From positions 1 through 10,749 of the forward strand of contig DGOE01000073.1 in NCBI GenBank assembly GCA_002389295.1: DNA of 10,749 nucleotides. Reading direction: 5' to 3'. Position numbers and translations under genes: made by a program. This document shows, in pieces, positions 1-7,324 of this stretch; position 1 is the stretch's first letter, and each line of letters begins with the position of its first letter. The notes under the pieces are model-generated. The model was not told where the DNA came from, ran no database searches, and saw nothing but the letters and a program-made list of their open reading frames with translations. Origin of the DNA: Flavobacteriales bacterium UBA4474. Lineage in GTDB: Bacteria; Bacteroidota; Bacteroidia; Flavobacteriales_D; Sanyastnellaceae.

Positions 1-1
1 G

Positions 2-370
2 TATGTGCCCCAGGCCGGATCGCGTTCCTTGGTGAGCATGGCACTGAGTATCGTCGAGCGGAACCAAGCGGGTGAGGTGCCTGTGCTGCAAATCGCGGGG
101 TCGGCATCCTTTGTCCCAGTGAAAAACAAGCGGGCTTACGCTTCCAATGAACAGTTGGCCAAGATGCGGGCAGAGCATGCGCGTGACGCGATGATTACGG
201 AATTGGCCAAGCGCGGTTTGCAGGTCGGAGTGGACTACCAAATTGTCTTGGAGTGGAGCGTTGCAGGCCCTGATTACCGCGGGGACGCGGTCACTTCGGC
301 GGACACCTATCGCAACTACCAATACGCGAAATTTTCGCTGTCCAGAACTTTGGTGGAGAAACGGGGCTGA
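2..370 (+). CDS. OmpA-like C-terminal region of an envelope protein (5' truncated)
   Basis: The reading frame is open from the left edge, so the true start is outside the window; a GTG at 5 is in frame but probably internal. The visible 122 residues contain a beta strand with 'QIAGSASFVPV', then 'SNEQLAKMRAEHARDAM' and a helix ending 'LAKRGLQVG'. This order (strand with G-x-A-S, then N..LA..RA, then a helix) is that of the OmpA C-terminal peptidoglycan-associated fold, in the variant common at the end of large Bacteroidota periplasmic or outer-membrane proteins; 'VAGPDYRGD' and 'YRNYQYAKFSL' follow. In known OmpA domains this fold binds peptidoglycan; that role here is inferred. The stop is 20 bp before the exonuclease gene, so the two may be co-transcribed. 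The N-terminal domains cannot be judged from this window. Confidence 0.6.
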   Translation, partial: YVPQAGSRSLVSMALSIVERNQAGEVPVLQIAGSASFVPVKNKRAYASNEQLAKMRAEHARDAMITELAKRGLQVGVDYQIVLEWSVAGPDYRGDAVTSADTYRNYQYAKFSLSRTLVEKRG

Positions 371-390
371 TCCTGTGCCATCTTCGCCAG

Positions 391-1239
391 ATGGAGCGTG
401 TGGACATACCTATTCAACTGGAAAGGCCGCTGGTCTTTTTCGATTTGGAAACGACGGGCACGGATGTGGCCAAGGACAGGATCATCGAGATGGCCTTCAT
501 CAAGGTCATGCCTGATGGCCAATGGCAGGTCCGTCCGGACAAGGCCCAAGGCCAAGACCGATTGTTGATTAATCCGGAGATGGCGATTCCGCCAGAGTCG
601 ACGGAGGTGCATGGCATTTCTGATGCCGATGTTGCCGAGGCACCCACGTTTGAGTCGATCGCCACGCGGTTGTTTCGGTGGTTGGAGGGCTGCGATTTGG
701 CCGGGTTCAATTCCAATCGGTTCGATGTCCCATTGTTGGCTGAGGAGTTTCTCCGGTGCAACATCGCGTTTAAGGTCGATGACCGGAGCCTCGTTGATGT
801 GCAGAATATCTTTCACAAGATGGAGCCGCGCACCCTGCGCGCAGCGTTGAAGTTCTATTGCGATGATGCATTGGATGACGCGCACGAAGCCTTGCCGGAT
901 ACGCTGGCGACCCTGCGGATTTTTGCCAATCAAGTGGTCCGTTACAAAGAGCACACGCTGCTGGACTCCCTGGGAGAAACGGTGGGGCCCCTGCCGATGG
1001 ACGTGCCGGGTATTGCCGCATTTGCCCAGCGCGGGCGCAATGCCGACTTGGTGGGCCGTTTTGTCTTCAACGACGAGGACCAGGTCGTGTTCAACTTCGG
1101 GAAGTACCGCGGCGTATTGCTCCGCGATGTCCTGCAACGTGATCCAGGTTACTACGGCTGGATGATGAATGGCGATTTCCCGCGGTACACCAAACTCGTA
1201 TTGCAGGAGGAGATGGCCGCCATGAAGGCCAGCCAATGA
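391..1239 (+). CDS. DEDDh 3'-5' exonuclease with ExoX-like C-terminal domain
   Basis: A 282-residue protein of the DnaQ/epsilon RNase-T-like superfamily, predicted to remove nucleotides from 3' ends of DNA (or RNA) with two metal ions in the cytoplasm. Exo I is FDLETTGTD (acidic residues D18 and E20), Exo II is GFNSNRFDVPLL (D112), and Exo III is HEALPD (H165, D170), giving the DEDDh signature. The segment 'HGISDADV' (74-81) is also typical. Residues about 232-270 ('FNFGKYRGVLLRDVL', then 'DPGYYGWMM') match the small domain found at the C-terminus of ExoX-like exonucleases. No polymerase, BRCT or helicase domain is present, so it is a stand-alone exonuclease rather than a polymerase III alpha fusion. 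It could be a proofreading epsilon-like subunit or a repair nuclease; the sequence does not decide. The ATG at 391 has no clear Shine-Dalgarno sequence. The gene overlaps the following glycosyltransferase by 4 bp (ATGA). Confidence 0.88.
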   Translation: MERVDIPIQLERPLVFFDLETTGTDVAKDRIIEMAFIKVMPDGQWQVRPDKAQGQDRLLINPEMAIPPESTEVHGISDADVAEAPTFESIATRLFRWLEGCDLAGFNSNRFDVPLLAEEFLRCNIAFKVDDRSLVDVQNIFHKMEPRTLRAALKFYCDDALDDAHEALPDTLATLRIFANQVVRYKEHTLLDSLGETVGPLPMDVPGIAAFAQRGRNADLVGRFVFNDEDQVVFNFGKYRGVLLRDVLQRDPGYYGWMMNGDFPRYTKLVLQEEMAAMKASQ

Positions 1240-2375
1240 GCCACGGCCGCATTGCCGTATTGGTCTCCAACGACCTTGAATTTGACCAGCGGGTGCGCAA
1301 GACGTGCGGCACCTTGGCGGAAGCGGGGTGGGAGCCCGTGTTGATTGGTCGCCGCATGCGTTTTGCGGATCCGCGTGCATTGGACCGTCCGGGCGTCAGC
1401 CGCAGGATGTGGTTGGGCGTTCGCTCAGGACCGCTGTTTTATTTGGCTTTGCAATGGGGCATGGTCAGGGCATTGCGCCGCTGCCAGCGAGAAGGGGGAT
1501 ACAAGGCAATTTGGGCCAATGACCTCGACACGTTGTGGCCCGCCGTTTGGGCTGCCCGAAAGTGGGGTTGGGCATTGGCTTATGACAGCCACGAGTGGTT
1601 TACCGAAGCCGAAGGGTTGAAGGGCAAGCCCGTCCGCAAGGCCATTTGGAAGTGGTGGGAGCGCCGCTGCTTTGCCCCGCTTTCCAAGATGCTCACGGTG
1701 AATGAGGCCATCGCCAATGCCTACCGCAAGGAATACGGGTTGGAAGTGGGGGTGGTGCCCAATGTTTCCGAGCGCATGGACCCCGCGATGCCCATGCCGC
1801 GCAGTGGGCTGGGCTGGCCAGAGGAGCGCACGGTGCTGTTGATCCAAGGCGCATTCATGGACCGCGACCGTGGCGCCTTGGATGCGGTACGTGCTTTGGT
1901 GCATTTACCCGACTGTCATTTGGCACTGATCGGTGCGGGGCCTGAGCATGCCCAGGCGGCAGACGTGGCCGCGCAGTGCGGGGTGGCGGACCGGGTGCAT
2001 GTGCACGACCGCATGCCGTTTGCATCGCTTCGCCGGTGCACGGCTGCAGCAGACATTGGGCTTTCTCTGGACCGGCCCACAGTGGACAATTTCAGGTTCA
2101 GCTTGCCCAACAAGTTGTTTGACTACTTGCACGCCGGCTTGCCCGTGGTGTGCAGTGACTTGCCCGTGGCGGGCAAGTTTGTGCAAGAGGAAGGCATCGG
2201 AGCGGTGGCAAAGAATGCCGACAATGCGGCCGACATCGCAAGGGCGGTTTCTGCAGCGGTGGAGCAAGTATTGAGCACACCTCCGGCAAAGGCACATTTG
2301 GCCGCCGTGGCCCGGCGGCACCATTGGGAAGCCCACAAGGAAACGTTGCTCGCTGCGATTCACCCGTTGGACTGA
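1236..2375 (+). CDS. Glycosyltransferase, GT4-like (GT-B fold)
   Basis: A 379-residue predicted glycosyltransferase that would transfer a sugar from a nucleotide-sugar donor to a glycan or lipid acceptor at the cytoplasmic face of the membrane. The N-terminal half has 'VLVSNDLEFDQRVRK' (8-22), 'IWANDLDTLWP' (92-102) and 'YDSHEWFTEAEGL' (116-128), which recur in Bacteroidota GT4-type enzymes. The C-terminal donor-binding half has 'LLIQGAFMDRDRG' (201-213), 'LALIGAGPEH' (229-238) and 'LPNKLFDYLHAGLPVV' (290-305), the last being the usual GT4 donor-site block. No membrane segment or signal peptide is visible. The start ATG overlaps the exonuclease stop (ATGA), so translation is probably coupled although the functions look unrelated. 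A probable terminator follows about 50 bp after the stop. The sugar and acceptor cannot be predicted; no other polysaccharide genes flank it on this strand. Confidence 0.85.
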   Translation: MSHGRIAVLVSNDLEFDQRVRKTCGTLAEAGWEPVLIGRRMRFADPRALDRPGVSRRMWLGVRSGPLFYLALQWGMVRALRRCQREGGYKAIWANDLDTLWPAVWAARKWGWALAYDSHEWFTEAEGLKGKPVRKAIWKWWERRCFAPLSKMLTVNEAIANAYRKEYGLEVGVVPNVSERMDPAMPMPRSGLGWPEERTVLLIQGAFMDRDRGALDAVRALVHLPDCHLALIGAGPEHAQAADVAAQCGVADRVHVHDRMPFASLRRCTAAADIGLSLDRPTVDNFRFSLPNKLFDYLHAGLPVVCSDLPVAGKFVQEEGIGAVAKNADNAADIARAVSAAVEQVLSTPPAKAHLAAVARRHHWEAHKETLLAAIHPLD

Positions 2376-2422
2376 TTCGAGGATCACTGCATCCCACCGC
2401 ATCCGATTCCACCGCGCCTGTC

Positions 2423-2446
2423 TGGGCCGAGGGCTCACCTTTTTTT
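2423..2446 (+). terminator. Probable intrinsic terminator of the plus-strand operon
   Basis: Bases 2423-2428 (TGGGCC) can pair with 2432-2437 (GGCTCA) around a 3-base loop, giving six pairs including one G-U. Two C residues and a run of seven T (2440-2446) follow. This is a standard rho-independent layout for transcripts leaving the glycosyltransferase gene that ends at 2375. From 2435 on, the element lies inside the 3' end of the convergent GT2 gene, where the T-run on this strand supplies Lys codons. On the minus strand the hairpin is preceded by A rather than followed by T, so it should act in one direction only. The stem is short, so efficiency is uncertain. Confidence 0.58.
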
Positions 2447-3178
2447 CCAACGCGCCTTGGCCCTGATCCAGAGGGGCTGAATTGTCCGCGCCAAGCCCGG
2501 GCGCAGCAGGGACCGCTTCATTTGTAGCTCTTCGGCGTACAATGCGGCGTTGAATTTTCTGGAAACACCTCCGGGTGCAGCACTCACCCAATCTTCGCCA
2601 TGGCTCCAGCGCGCCTTGACGCCTTCTTGCCACATTTCCAGGTTGAGTGCGTAATCCGCGAGGACGGGAAATTCGACAGGGAAACCGCCCAAGGTGCGCA
2701 GCAAGGAGAGGGGATAGGCCATGCCTTGGTGGTGCGCCACATTGCGCCAACGCAGTTGGCGGTCCCATTGGGGGGCGTAGTGGCGCGGGACCCTCAGCTC
2801 TGCGTTGGGGATGCGCACGCCTCCCAATTCCAGGGCTTCGTCTACGGCAGACCACCGTTCCATGGCCCTTGCGAGGCCGGCGAGCGGAATGTCGCCGGCA
2901 CCGAGAAACAGTATGCGGTCCCCTGTGGCCCGGTTCATCAAGACGTTCATGGCGTCATAGATGCCGTGGTCCACTTGGGCTTGAAGGCGGGGTGAGGTGG
3001 GGTGATTGGAAATGGAGCGGCACCACTGATCTGAGGCGGTGTCGCCTGCCTGCACCAACACTTCAATGTCTGTTCCGGACAGCACATGGTGAATGCCGTC
3101 CAGCGTCCGTTCCAATGCCACGGTGTCGCGCTCGCCCCGGACAGGAATGGCCAAGGTGAGCATGGGACCCTCGCTCAT
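2435..3178 (-). CDS. Short family 2 (GT-A) glycosyltransferase
   Basis: A 247-residue predicted GT2-type glycosyltransferase. The N-terminus is the usual first strand, 'MLTLAIPVRGERD'. Residues 36-43 ('TDIEVLVQ') are the second strand, and 'DHGIYDAMNVLMNRATGD' (70-87) matches the block 'D.GiYDAMNkgi..A.G' of WcaA-like GT2 enzymes. 'ILFLGAGD' (89-96) occupies the place where family members usually have a 'LNADD' or 'LGADD' metal/nucleotide motif; here only the final Asp of that pair remains. Residues 132-145 carry a Trp/Arg-rich stretch ending 'HHQGMAYP', also typical of the subfamily. The C-terminus is basic (KARWKKR) with no membrane helix. The chosen ATG at 3178 overlaps the stop of the ABC ATPase gene (ATGA); an ATG at 3163, preceded by GAGGG, is an alternative. 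Longer in-frame starts up to 3289 lie inside the ATPase gene and are unlikely. The substrate is unknown. Confidence 0.8.
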   Translation of the reverse strand: MSEGPMLTLAIPVRGERDTVALERTLDGIHHVLSGTDIEVLVQAGDTASDQWCRSISNHPTSPRLQAQVDHGIYDAMNVLMNRATGDRILFLGAGDIPLAGLARAMERWSAVDEALELGGVRIPNAELRVPRHYAPQWDRQLRWRNVAHHQGMAYPLSLLRTLGGFPVEFPVLADYALNLEMWQEGVKARWSHGEDWVSAAPGGVSRKFNAALYAEELQMKRSLLRPGLARTIQPLWIRAKARWKKR

Positions 3179-3867
3179 TGGACAGAGGAATAGGAAGTCA
3201 GCTCTTCGAGTTTTCCGCTGGCACAGCGCAGCACCCTGCCGGGGTGGCGTTCGAGGATGCCATGATTGTGTGTCGCCATAAGTACACAACGTCCTTCTCG
3301 CGCCAAATTGTGCAACAGCTCCAAAATGCCTTCTGCCGTTTCTGGGTCCAGGTTTCCTGTGGGCTCATCAGCGAGAATAAGCTCGGGTGAATTCAACAAG
3401 GCGCGGGCGATGGAGAGCCGTTGGCGCTCGCCTCCGCTCAATTCATACGGCCGCTTGTAGCCCTTGTTTTCCAGACTGACCGCCTGCAATACCTCTGCGA
3501 TGCGGTGTTCGCGTTTGCCTGCATCTTTCCAATCGGTCACCTTGAGGACAAATTGGAGGTTGTCCTCTGCTGTGCGGTCAGTGAGCAACTCGAAATCTTG
3601 GAAGACGATGCCCAATTTCCTGCGCAGCAGGTGCACTTTCTTCTGCTTCAATTTCCGCAAATCCACCCCGCAGACACTGCCGGTTCCGCTGGTCAAGGGA
3701 AGTTCGCCGTACAGTGTCTTGAGCAGACTGCTCTTGCCGGAACCCGTGCGCCCGATGAGGTAGATGAATTCGCTTGCCCGCGCCTCCAATTCAACGCCCT
3801 GAAGCACGACGTGTTCTTCCTGAAGCAGGTCCGCACCGGACAGGGAAATGAGGGAGGCTTGGTCCAC
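3175..3867 (-). CDS. ftsE: ABC transporter ATP-binding protein, FtsE-like
   Basis: A 230-residue stand-alone ABC ATPase with every motif intact: Walker A GRTGSGKS (39-46), Q-loop Q90 in 'FQDFELL', signature LSGGERQ (143-149), Walker B LILADE (163-168) followed by 'PTGNLDPET', and H-loop H200. 'IYLIGRTGSGKSSLLK' and 'GIVFQDFELLTDRTAEDNL' are close to FtsE, which in known systems pairs with the membrane protein FtsX to control peptidoglycan hydrolases at division; LolD/MacB-type ATPases are the nearest alternatives. No FtsX or other permease gene is in the window, so any partner is encoded elsewhere, as often happens for ftsE in Bacteroidota. The start is GTG at 3867, 6 bp after the stop of the M16 gene; no ATG is suitably placed. 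The stop overlaps the GT2 start by 4 bp. Confidence 0.85.
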   Translation of the reverse strand: MDQASLISLSGADLLQEEHVVLQGVELEARASEFIYLIGRTGSGKSSLLKTLYGELPLTSGTGSVCGVDLRKLKQKKVHLLRRKLGIVFQDFELLTDRTAEDNLQFVLKVTDWKDAGKREHRIAEVLQAVSLENKGYKRPYELSGGERQRLSIARALLNSPELILADEPTGNLDPETAEGILELLHNLAREGRCVLMATHNHGILERHPGRVLRCASGKLEELTSYSSVQ

Positions 3868-3873
3868 AGGCGA

Positions 3874-5949
3874 TCAGTCCACAGCGAAGTCCTTGGCGTC
3901 AATTTTGGGATTGACGTCGACTTCAGTGATGGTCATCTTCATTTCTTGGCCGTTGTTCTTCATGGTGATTTCACCTTCGAAGAGCACACCCTTGGCCTCG
4001 GTCATCGGGCCATAGTCCAAAGAAATGGTCATGTCTCCACGCGGGGAACTTTCGGTCTGCATGGTGCGCGTGCGCAGCCCGGTTTCCACGTTGAACCAAT
4101 GCGACTCAATCATCCTTCCATCGCGGCGCATTTCCACGCAGTACTGAGGGACTTCGTCGATCTTGTCAATGCCCAAGAGCTCGGCCGAAATGCCATATTT
4201 CTCCAGGTGGAGGAACTCGAGCAAATCGTGGTTCCGTCTGGTGTCCATGATCTTGCTGTCGTCCATGGGCGTGGTTTGGCCCATTGCGATTTCTGCGCCT
4301 TTGGTTCCGTCGAAGCGGGTTTCTTGCATCACGTTGCCTCCGGCGCTGATGCGGCTGTAGCCGGCGCCACCATTTTCGTGGGCCTGCTCCATGACCAATT
4401 CCATGGCACCTGCCGCCATGCTGCCCGTGGTGCGGAGGCCTTTCATTTTCTCCAGTTTTCCTGCGCCGCCCCTTGCCGTGTAGTAGGCATTGAAGACGTC
4501 CAGTGCGGTCATGCCTTCTGGCGCGGGTTCGAGGTCCTTGAGCGGTTCGCCAAAGGGATCAAACAATTCCACTTGACCAGAAGCGGCAAATTTGGCGAGG
4601 CCATCGGCCACATCGCGGTTTCCTGCGATGGTGATGTTCATGTTGTCCGGACGCAAGTATGTGCGTGCGACGCGCTGTACATCTTCCACCGTGACGGCTT
4701 CCAAACGGGCGAGGTAAGTGGCGTAGTAGTCAGCCGGGAATTTGTAGCGCTCAATGTTGCGCGCAAAGCGCGCGATGGTCTCGGGCCGCTCGAGCGAGAG
4801 GGCAAAGCTGCCGTTGAGGTAATTCTTGACGAACTGCAGGGTGCTGTCCGGGGCAGGGGTTTCCACCATGGTCCGGATTTCGGAGAGAAACTCCACGAGT
4901 GAGCTGTCCGTGACTTCGTTGCGCACGCTGGCGCGGGCACTGAAGCTGGCCACGTACTTGTCTGGTCCAATGGAGCTGCGCGCCCCATAAGTGTAGGCCT
5001 TGTCCTCTCGGAGGTTCTGGTTCAAGCGGCTGCCAAAGAAACCGCCGAGCATGGTGTTCATCACGGAAACGGCTACCACATCGGGGTGTCCGGGCTTCAG
5101 GTAGACGGGAAAGGTGATGTTGATCACACTTTGCACAGCACCGGGAACCGGCGCAAAGCAGACGCGGTTGCCTTTTGGAGGAACGGGACGGGGGAAGCGC
5201 TGCGCGGCCACCTCGTTGGGGCGCCAATCGCCGAAGTATTGCTCGGCTTGCTCTTTGGCTTTGGCAGGGGTGATGTCACCGACGACGACCAAGTAAGCGA
5301 CGTTGGGCTTCCAGATGGTCGCGTAGTGCTCCATTAAATCCTTGCGGGTAATGGAATTGACTGTGGTTTCATTGGAGCTCTCACCGTATGGGTGGGAGAG
5401 GCCGTAGCACATCGCGCTGGACAGGCGACCGGAAATCTGATTGGCATCCGTTGAACTGCTGGCGAATCCGCTCAGTGTTTGCTTGCGCTCTTTTTCCAAC
5501 TCTTCTTCGGGGAAGGTGGGGTTCATGAGCACATCCGACATGATTTCCAGCAGGGTCTGGCTGTGCTGCACCAGGCAGCGGCCGTTCATGCCAAAGCCTG
5601 AGGTGCCAAAGCTCGCGCCGATGCGGTCGACGGATTCGTCGATTTCAGCCTTGGAGCGGTTGGTGGTGCCCGCACGCATGAGCGACCCCGCCATGGCGGT
5701 ATATCCGGCGCGTCCCCCTTCGAAGATGGGGTCCACGTCCAGGGACAGGCGATAGCTGACGCGCGGCAGTTTGTGGTTTTCGACCACGATGAGGGTGAGG
5801 CCGTTTTCGAGCTTGTCTACCGTGTAGTCACCGAGGATGATTTCGGGAGCAGGTCCTGGCTCGGGCGCTTGTGAGCGGTCGATTTGTCCAAACGACAGCG
5901 CGGGAACGAGGGCCGCGGTGGCGACCAAAAGAGAAGTGAAGCGGTTCAT
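3874..5949 (-). CDS. M16 peptidase-like partner subunit (non-catalytic) with C-terminal extra domain
   Basis: A 691-residue exported protein. Residues 1-21 form a signal peptide ending 'PALSFG', before Q22. Residues about 40-470 are a two-domain M16 (insulinase/pitrilysin-like) unit. At the place of the zinc motif HxxEH the sequence is 'GYTAMAGSLMRAGT' (82-95), with no His or Glu ligand, and the distal Glu block is also lost ('KERKQTLSGF'). The second half keeps 'FFGSRLNQNLRE' and 'KAYTYGARS' (304-324), the Arg/Tyr elements that bind substrate in M16 partners. It is therefore probably the substrate-binding half of a heterodimer with the upstream gene. Residues about 481-691 form an additional, mostly beta domain ending 'KIDAKDFAVD', which resembles the LolA/lipoprotein-sorting-like extension seen on some Bacteroidota insulinase-family proteins; this assignment is tentative. 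The start ATG overlaps the upstream stop (ATGA). Confidence 0.87.
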   Translation of the reverse strand: MNRFTSLLVATAALVPALSFGQIDRSQAPEPGPAPEIILGDYTVDKLENGLTLIVVENHKLPRVSYRLSLDVDPIFEGGRAGYTAMAGSLMRAGTTNRSKAEIDESVDRIGASFGTSGFGMNGRCLVQHSQTLLEIMSDVLMNPTFPEEELEKERKQTLSGFASSSTDANQISGRLSSAMCYGLSHPYGESSNETTVNSITRKDLMEHYATIWKPNVAYLVVVGDITPAKAKEQAEQYFGDWRPNEVAAQRFPRPVPPKGNRVCFAPVPGAVQSVINITFPVYLKPGHPDVVAVSVMNTMLGGFFGSRLNQNLREDKAYTYGARSSIGPDKYVASFSARASVRNEVTDSSLVEFLSEIRTMVETPAPDSTLQFVKNYLNGSFALSLERPETIARFARNIERYKFPADYYATYLARLEAVTVEDVQRVARTYLRPDNMNITIAGNRDVADGLAKFAASGQVELFDPFGEPLKDLEPAPEGMTALDVFNAYYTARGGAGKLEKMKGLRTTGSMAAGAMELVMEQAHENGGAGYSRISAGGNVMQETRFDGTKGAEIAMGQTTPMDDSKIMDTRRNHDLLEFLHLEKYGISAELLGIDKIDEVPQYCVEMRRDGRMIESHWFNVETGLRTRTMQTESSPRGDMTISLDYGPMTEAKGVLFEGEITMKNNGQEMKMTITEVDVNPKIDAKDFAVD

Positions 5950-7262
5950 TGTGCGTTCTCGTTCATGAAGTAAAGCACGACGCGGCGGTCGTGGTTGTAG
6001 TACTTGACTGCGGCCGCTTGGATGTCTTCGGCCGTGACCGACATGTAGCGGTCGATTTCGTTGTTGATGAGATTGGCGTCGCCGTAATACATGTGATAGT
6101 TGGCGAGCGATTCGGCGATGCCGCGCATGGTGCTGTTGCCTTGCACAAAGCTGCTTTCGACCTGGTTTTTGAGCTTTTCGAGCTCGGCGTCCGTGATGCC
6201 CTTGGCCTTGACCTTGTTGATCTCCGTCATCATGGCGGTTTCGACTTCGGCAGGGTCGGTTCCAATGTTGGCGACGGCGTATGCGATGGTCTGCCCCGGA
6301 TCTTCCAGCCCAAAGCTGAAGGCACCACAGAAGACGGCGAGTTCCTGCTCGTCGACCACCGCGCGATTGAGGCGGCTGGATTGCCCGCCACTCAAGGCTG
6401 TATTGAGCAGGTCAACAGCGTAATAATCAGGGGTGCCTTCCGCCGGAATGGGGTAGGCCATCAACACCAAGGGGAGCTGGTCATCGCCCCAAATGGTGTC
6501 GCGCACTTCTTTCATTTTGAAGGGCTCGTCGATGTCCGGGCGTGGGATGTCGACGGTGCCTTTGGGAATCGGACCGAAGTAGTCGTCGATCATGCGCTTC
6601 AGCGCCTTGCGGTCAAAGTCGCCTGCGATGGAGAGCACGGCGTTGTTGGGCACGTAGAACGTTTCGTAAAACGCAGTGAACTCTTCGTCTTCGGCGGCAT
6701 TGAGGTGGTCCATGGATCCAATGACGGGCCAGCGGTAGGGGTGCTGGCGATAGGCGCGCTTCATCGTTTCTTCGATCAGGTTGCCGTAGGGCTGGTTGTC
6801 CACCCGTTGGCGGCGCTCCTCTTTGACTACTTCGCGCTGGGTTTCGATGCCGATGGTTTCTACCCGGGCCTGGAACATGCGTTCCGACTCGAGCCACAAC
6901 CCGAGTTCGAGTTGGTTGGACGGCAGCACCTCGTAATAGAAGGTGCGGTCATTGGACGTGTTGGCGTTGTTCTGACCTCCCGCATTTTGGATGTACTTGA
7001 AGAATTCTCCCCGCCCGATGTTTTCGGAGCCTTCGAAGAGCAAGTGCTCAAAGAAGTGGGCCATGCCCGTGCGGGTGGGGTCTTCGTTTTTGGATCCCAC
7101 GTGATACATCACGGAAACCATCGCTACGGGGGCGGTGTGGTCTTCGTGAAGGATGACGTGAAGTCCGTTGTCGAGGTCGTACTCCTCAAATTCGATGGGG
7201 GCGCGCTGGGCAGCGGCAGCACCGATGACTGCCGAGAGGCAGAGTGTCAAAATGAATCGCAT
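5946..7262 (-). CDS. M16 family zinc metallopeptidase, catalytic subunit
   Basis: A 438-residue exported peptidase predicted to cut peptides in the periplasm or at the envelope. Residues 1-18 are a signal peptide (MRFILTLCLSAVIGAAAA). The inverted zinc motif HFFEH is at 69-73 within 'GMAHFFEHLLFEG', with Glu72 as general base. The third ligand is the Glu of 'REVVKEERR' (about Glu149), 76 residues after the second His, as expected for M16. 'GGQSSRLN' (293-300) marks the second M16 domain, but the Tyr-containing element after it is replaced by 'LAVFCGAF', so this subunit lacks the substrate-binding Tyr that its downstream partner has. This split is known from heterodimeric M16 enzymes. The start was placed at the ATG at 7262 because it begins the signal peptide; the reading frame continues 34 codons upstream, over the hutH start, with no coding character. 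It is the first gene of the minus-strand operon. Confidence 0.92.
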   Translation of the reverse strand: MRFILTLCLSAVIGAAAAQRAPIEFEEYDLDNGLHVILHEDHTAPVAMVSVMYHVGSKNEDPTRTGMAHFFEHLLFEGSENIGRGEFFKYIQNAGGQNNANTSNDRTFYYEVLPSNQLELGLWLESERMFQARVETIGIETQREVVKEERRQRVDNQPYGNLIEETMKRAYRQHPYRWPVIGSMDHLNAAEDEEFTAFYETFYVPNNAVLSIAGDFDRKALKRMIDDYFGPIPKGTVDIPRPDIDEPFKMKEVRDTIWGDDQLPLVLMAYPIPAEGTPDYYAVDLLNTALSGGQSSRLNRAVVDEQELAVFCGAFSFGLEDPGQTIAYAVANIGTDPAEVETAMMTEINKVKAKGITDAELEKLKNQVESSFVQGNSTMRGIAESLANYHMYYGDANLINNEIDRYMSVTAEDIQAAAVKYYNHDRRVVLYFMNENAQ

Positions 7263-7324
7263 GTTCCGGTATTCGGATTGGGAGGGGCAAGATAGTCCGC
7301 GCGTCGGGTAAATTCGTGACCGCC
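7263..7324. promoter_or_regulatory. Divergent intergenic region, M16 operon / hutH
   Basis: This 62-bp gap separates two divergent genes and must hold the start signals of both unless they lie inside the coding regions. Only partial matches to the Bacteroidota -7 element (TAnnTTTG) are visible. TAAATTCG at 7309-7316 (plus strand) ends 8 bases before the hutH ATG and would give an almost leaderless transcript. TATCTTG on the minus strand (7294-7288) lies 25 bases before the peptidase ATG. Neither has a TTG at the expected upstream spacing; the TTG at 7278-7280 is 28 bases from the plus-strand box. No clear operator palindrome is seen. Confidence 0.35.

Noticed and set aside
316..1380. A 354-codon minus-strand frame over the exonuclease gene.
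   Set aside because: It is an in-register shadow of a gene with complete DEDDh motifs and has no family features.
2389..2415. Short imperfect direct repeats (GCATCC and CCACCGC) in the gap between the convergent genes.
   Set aside because: The units are only 6-7 bases with unequal spacing, so chance is the simplest explanation.
3179..3289. A longer N-terminus for the GT2 protein, starting at 3289.
   Set aside because: The extra 37 residues lie inside the ftsE-like coding region, are Arg/Cys-rich and precede the normal first strand of the fold; the ATGA start at 3178 is better placed.
3421..4902. A 493-codon open frame on the plus strand opposite the ftsE-like and M16 partner genes.
   Set aside because: It is codon-aligned with both minus-strand genes, so its stops would correspond to TTA, CTA or TCA codons, which are rare in this GC-rich DNA. 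The opposite strand has full motifs of two known families, and this product shows no recognisable domain.
5949..7295. A 448-codon open frame on the plus strand opposite the catalytic M16 gene.
   Set aside because: Same explanation: it is in codon register with the real gene and its composition (rich in Val, Gly, His, Asp) is that of an antisense shadow.
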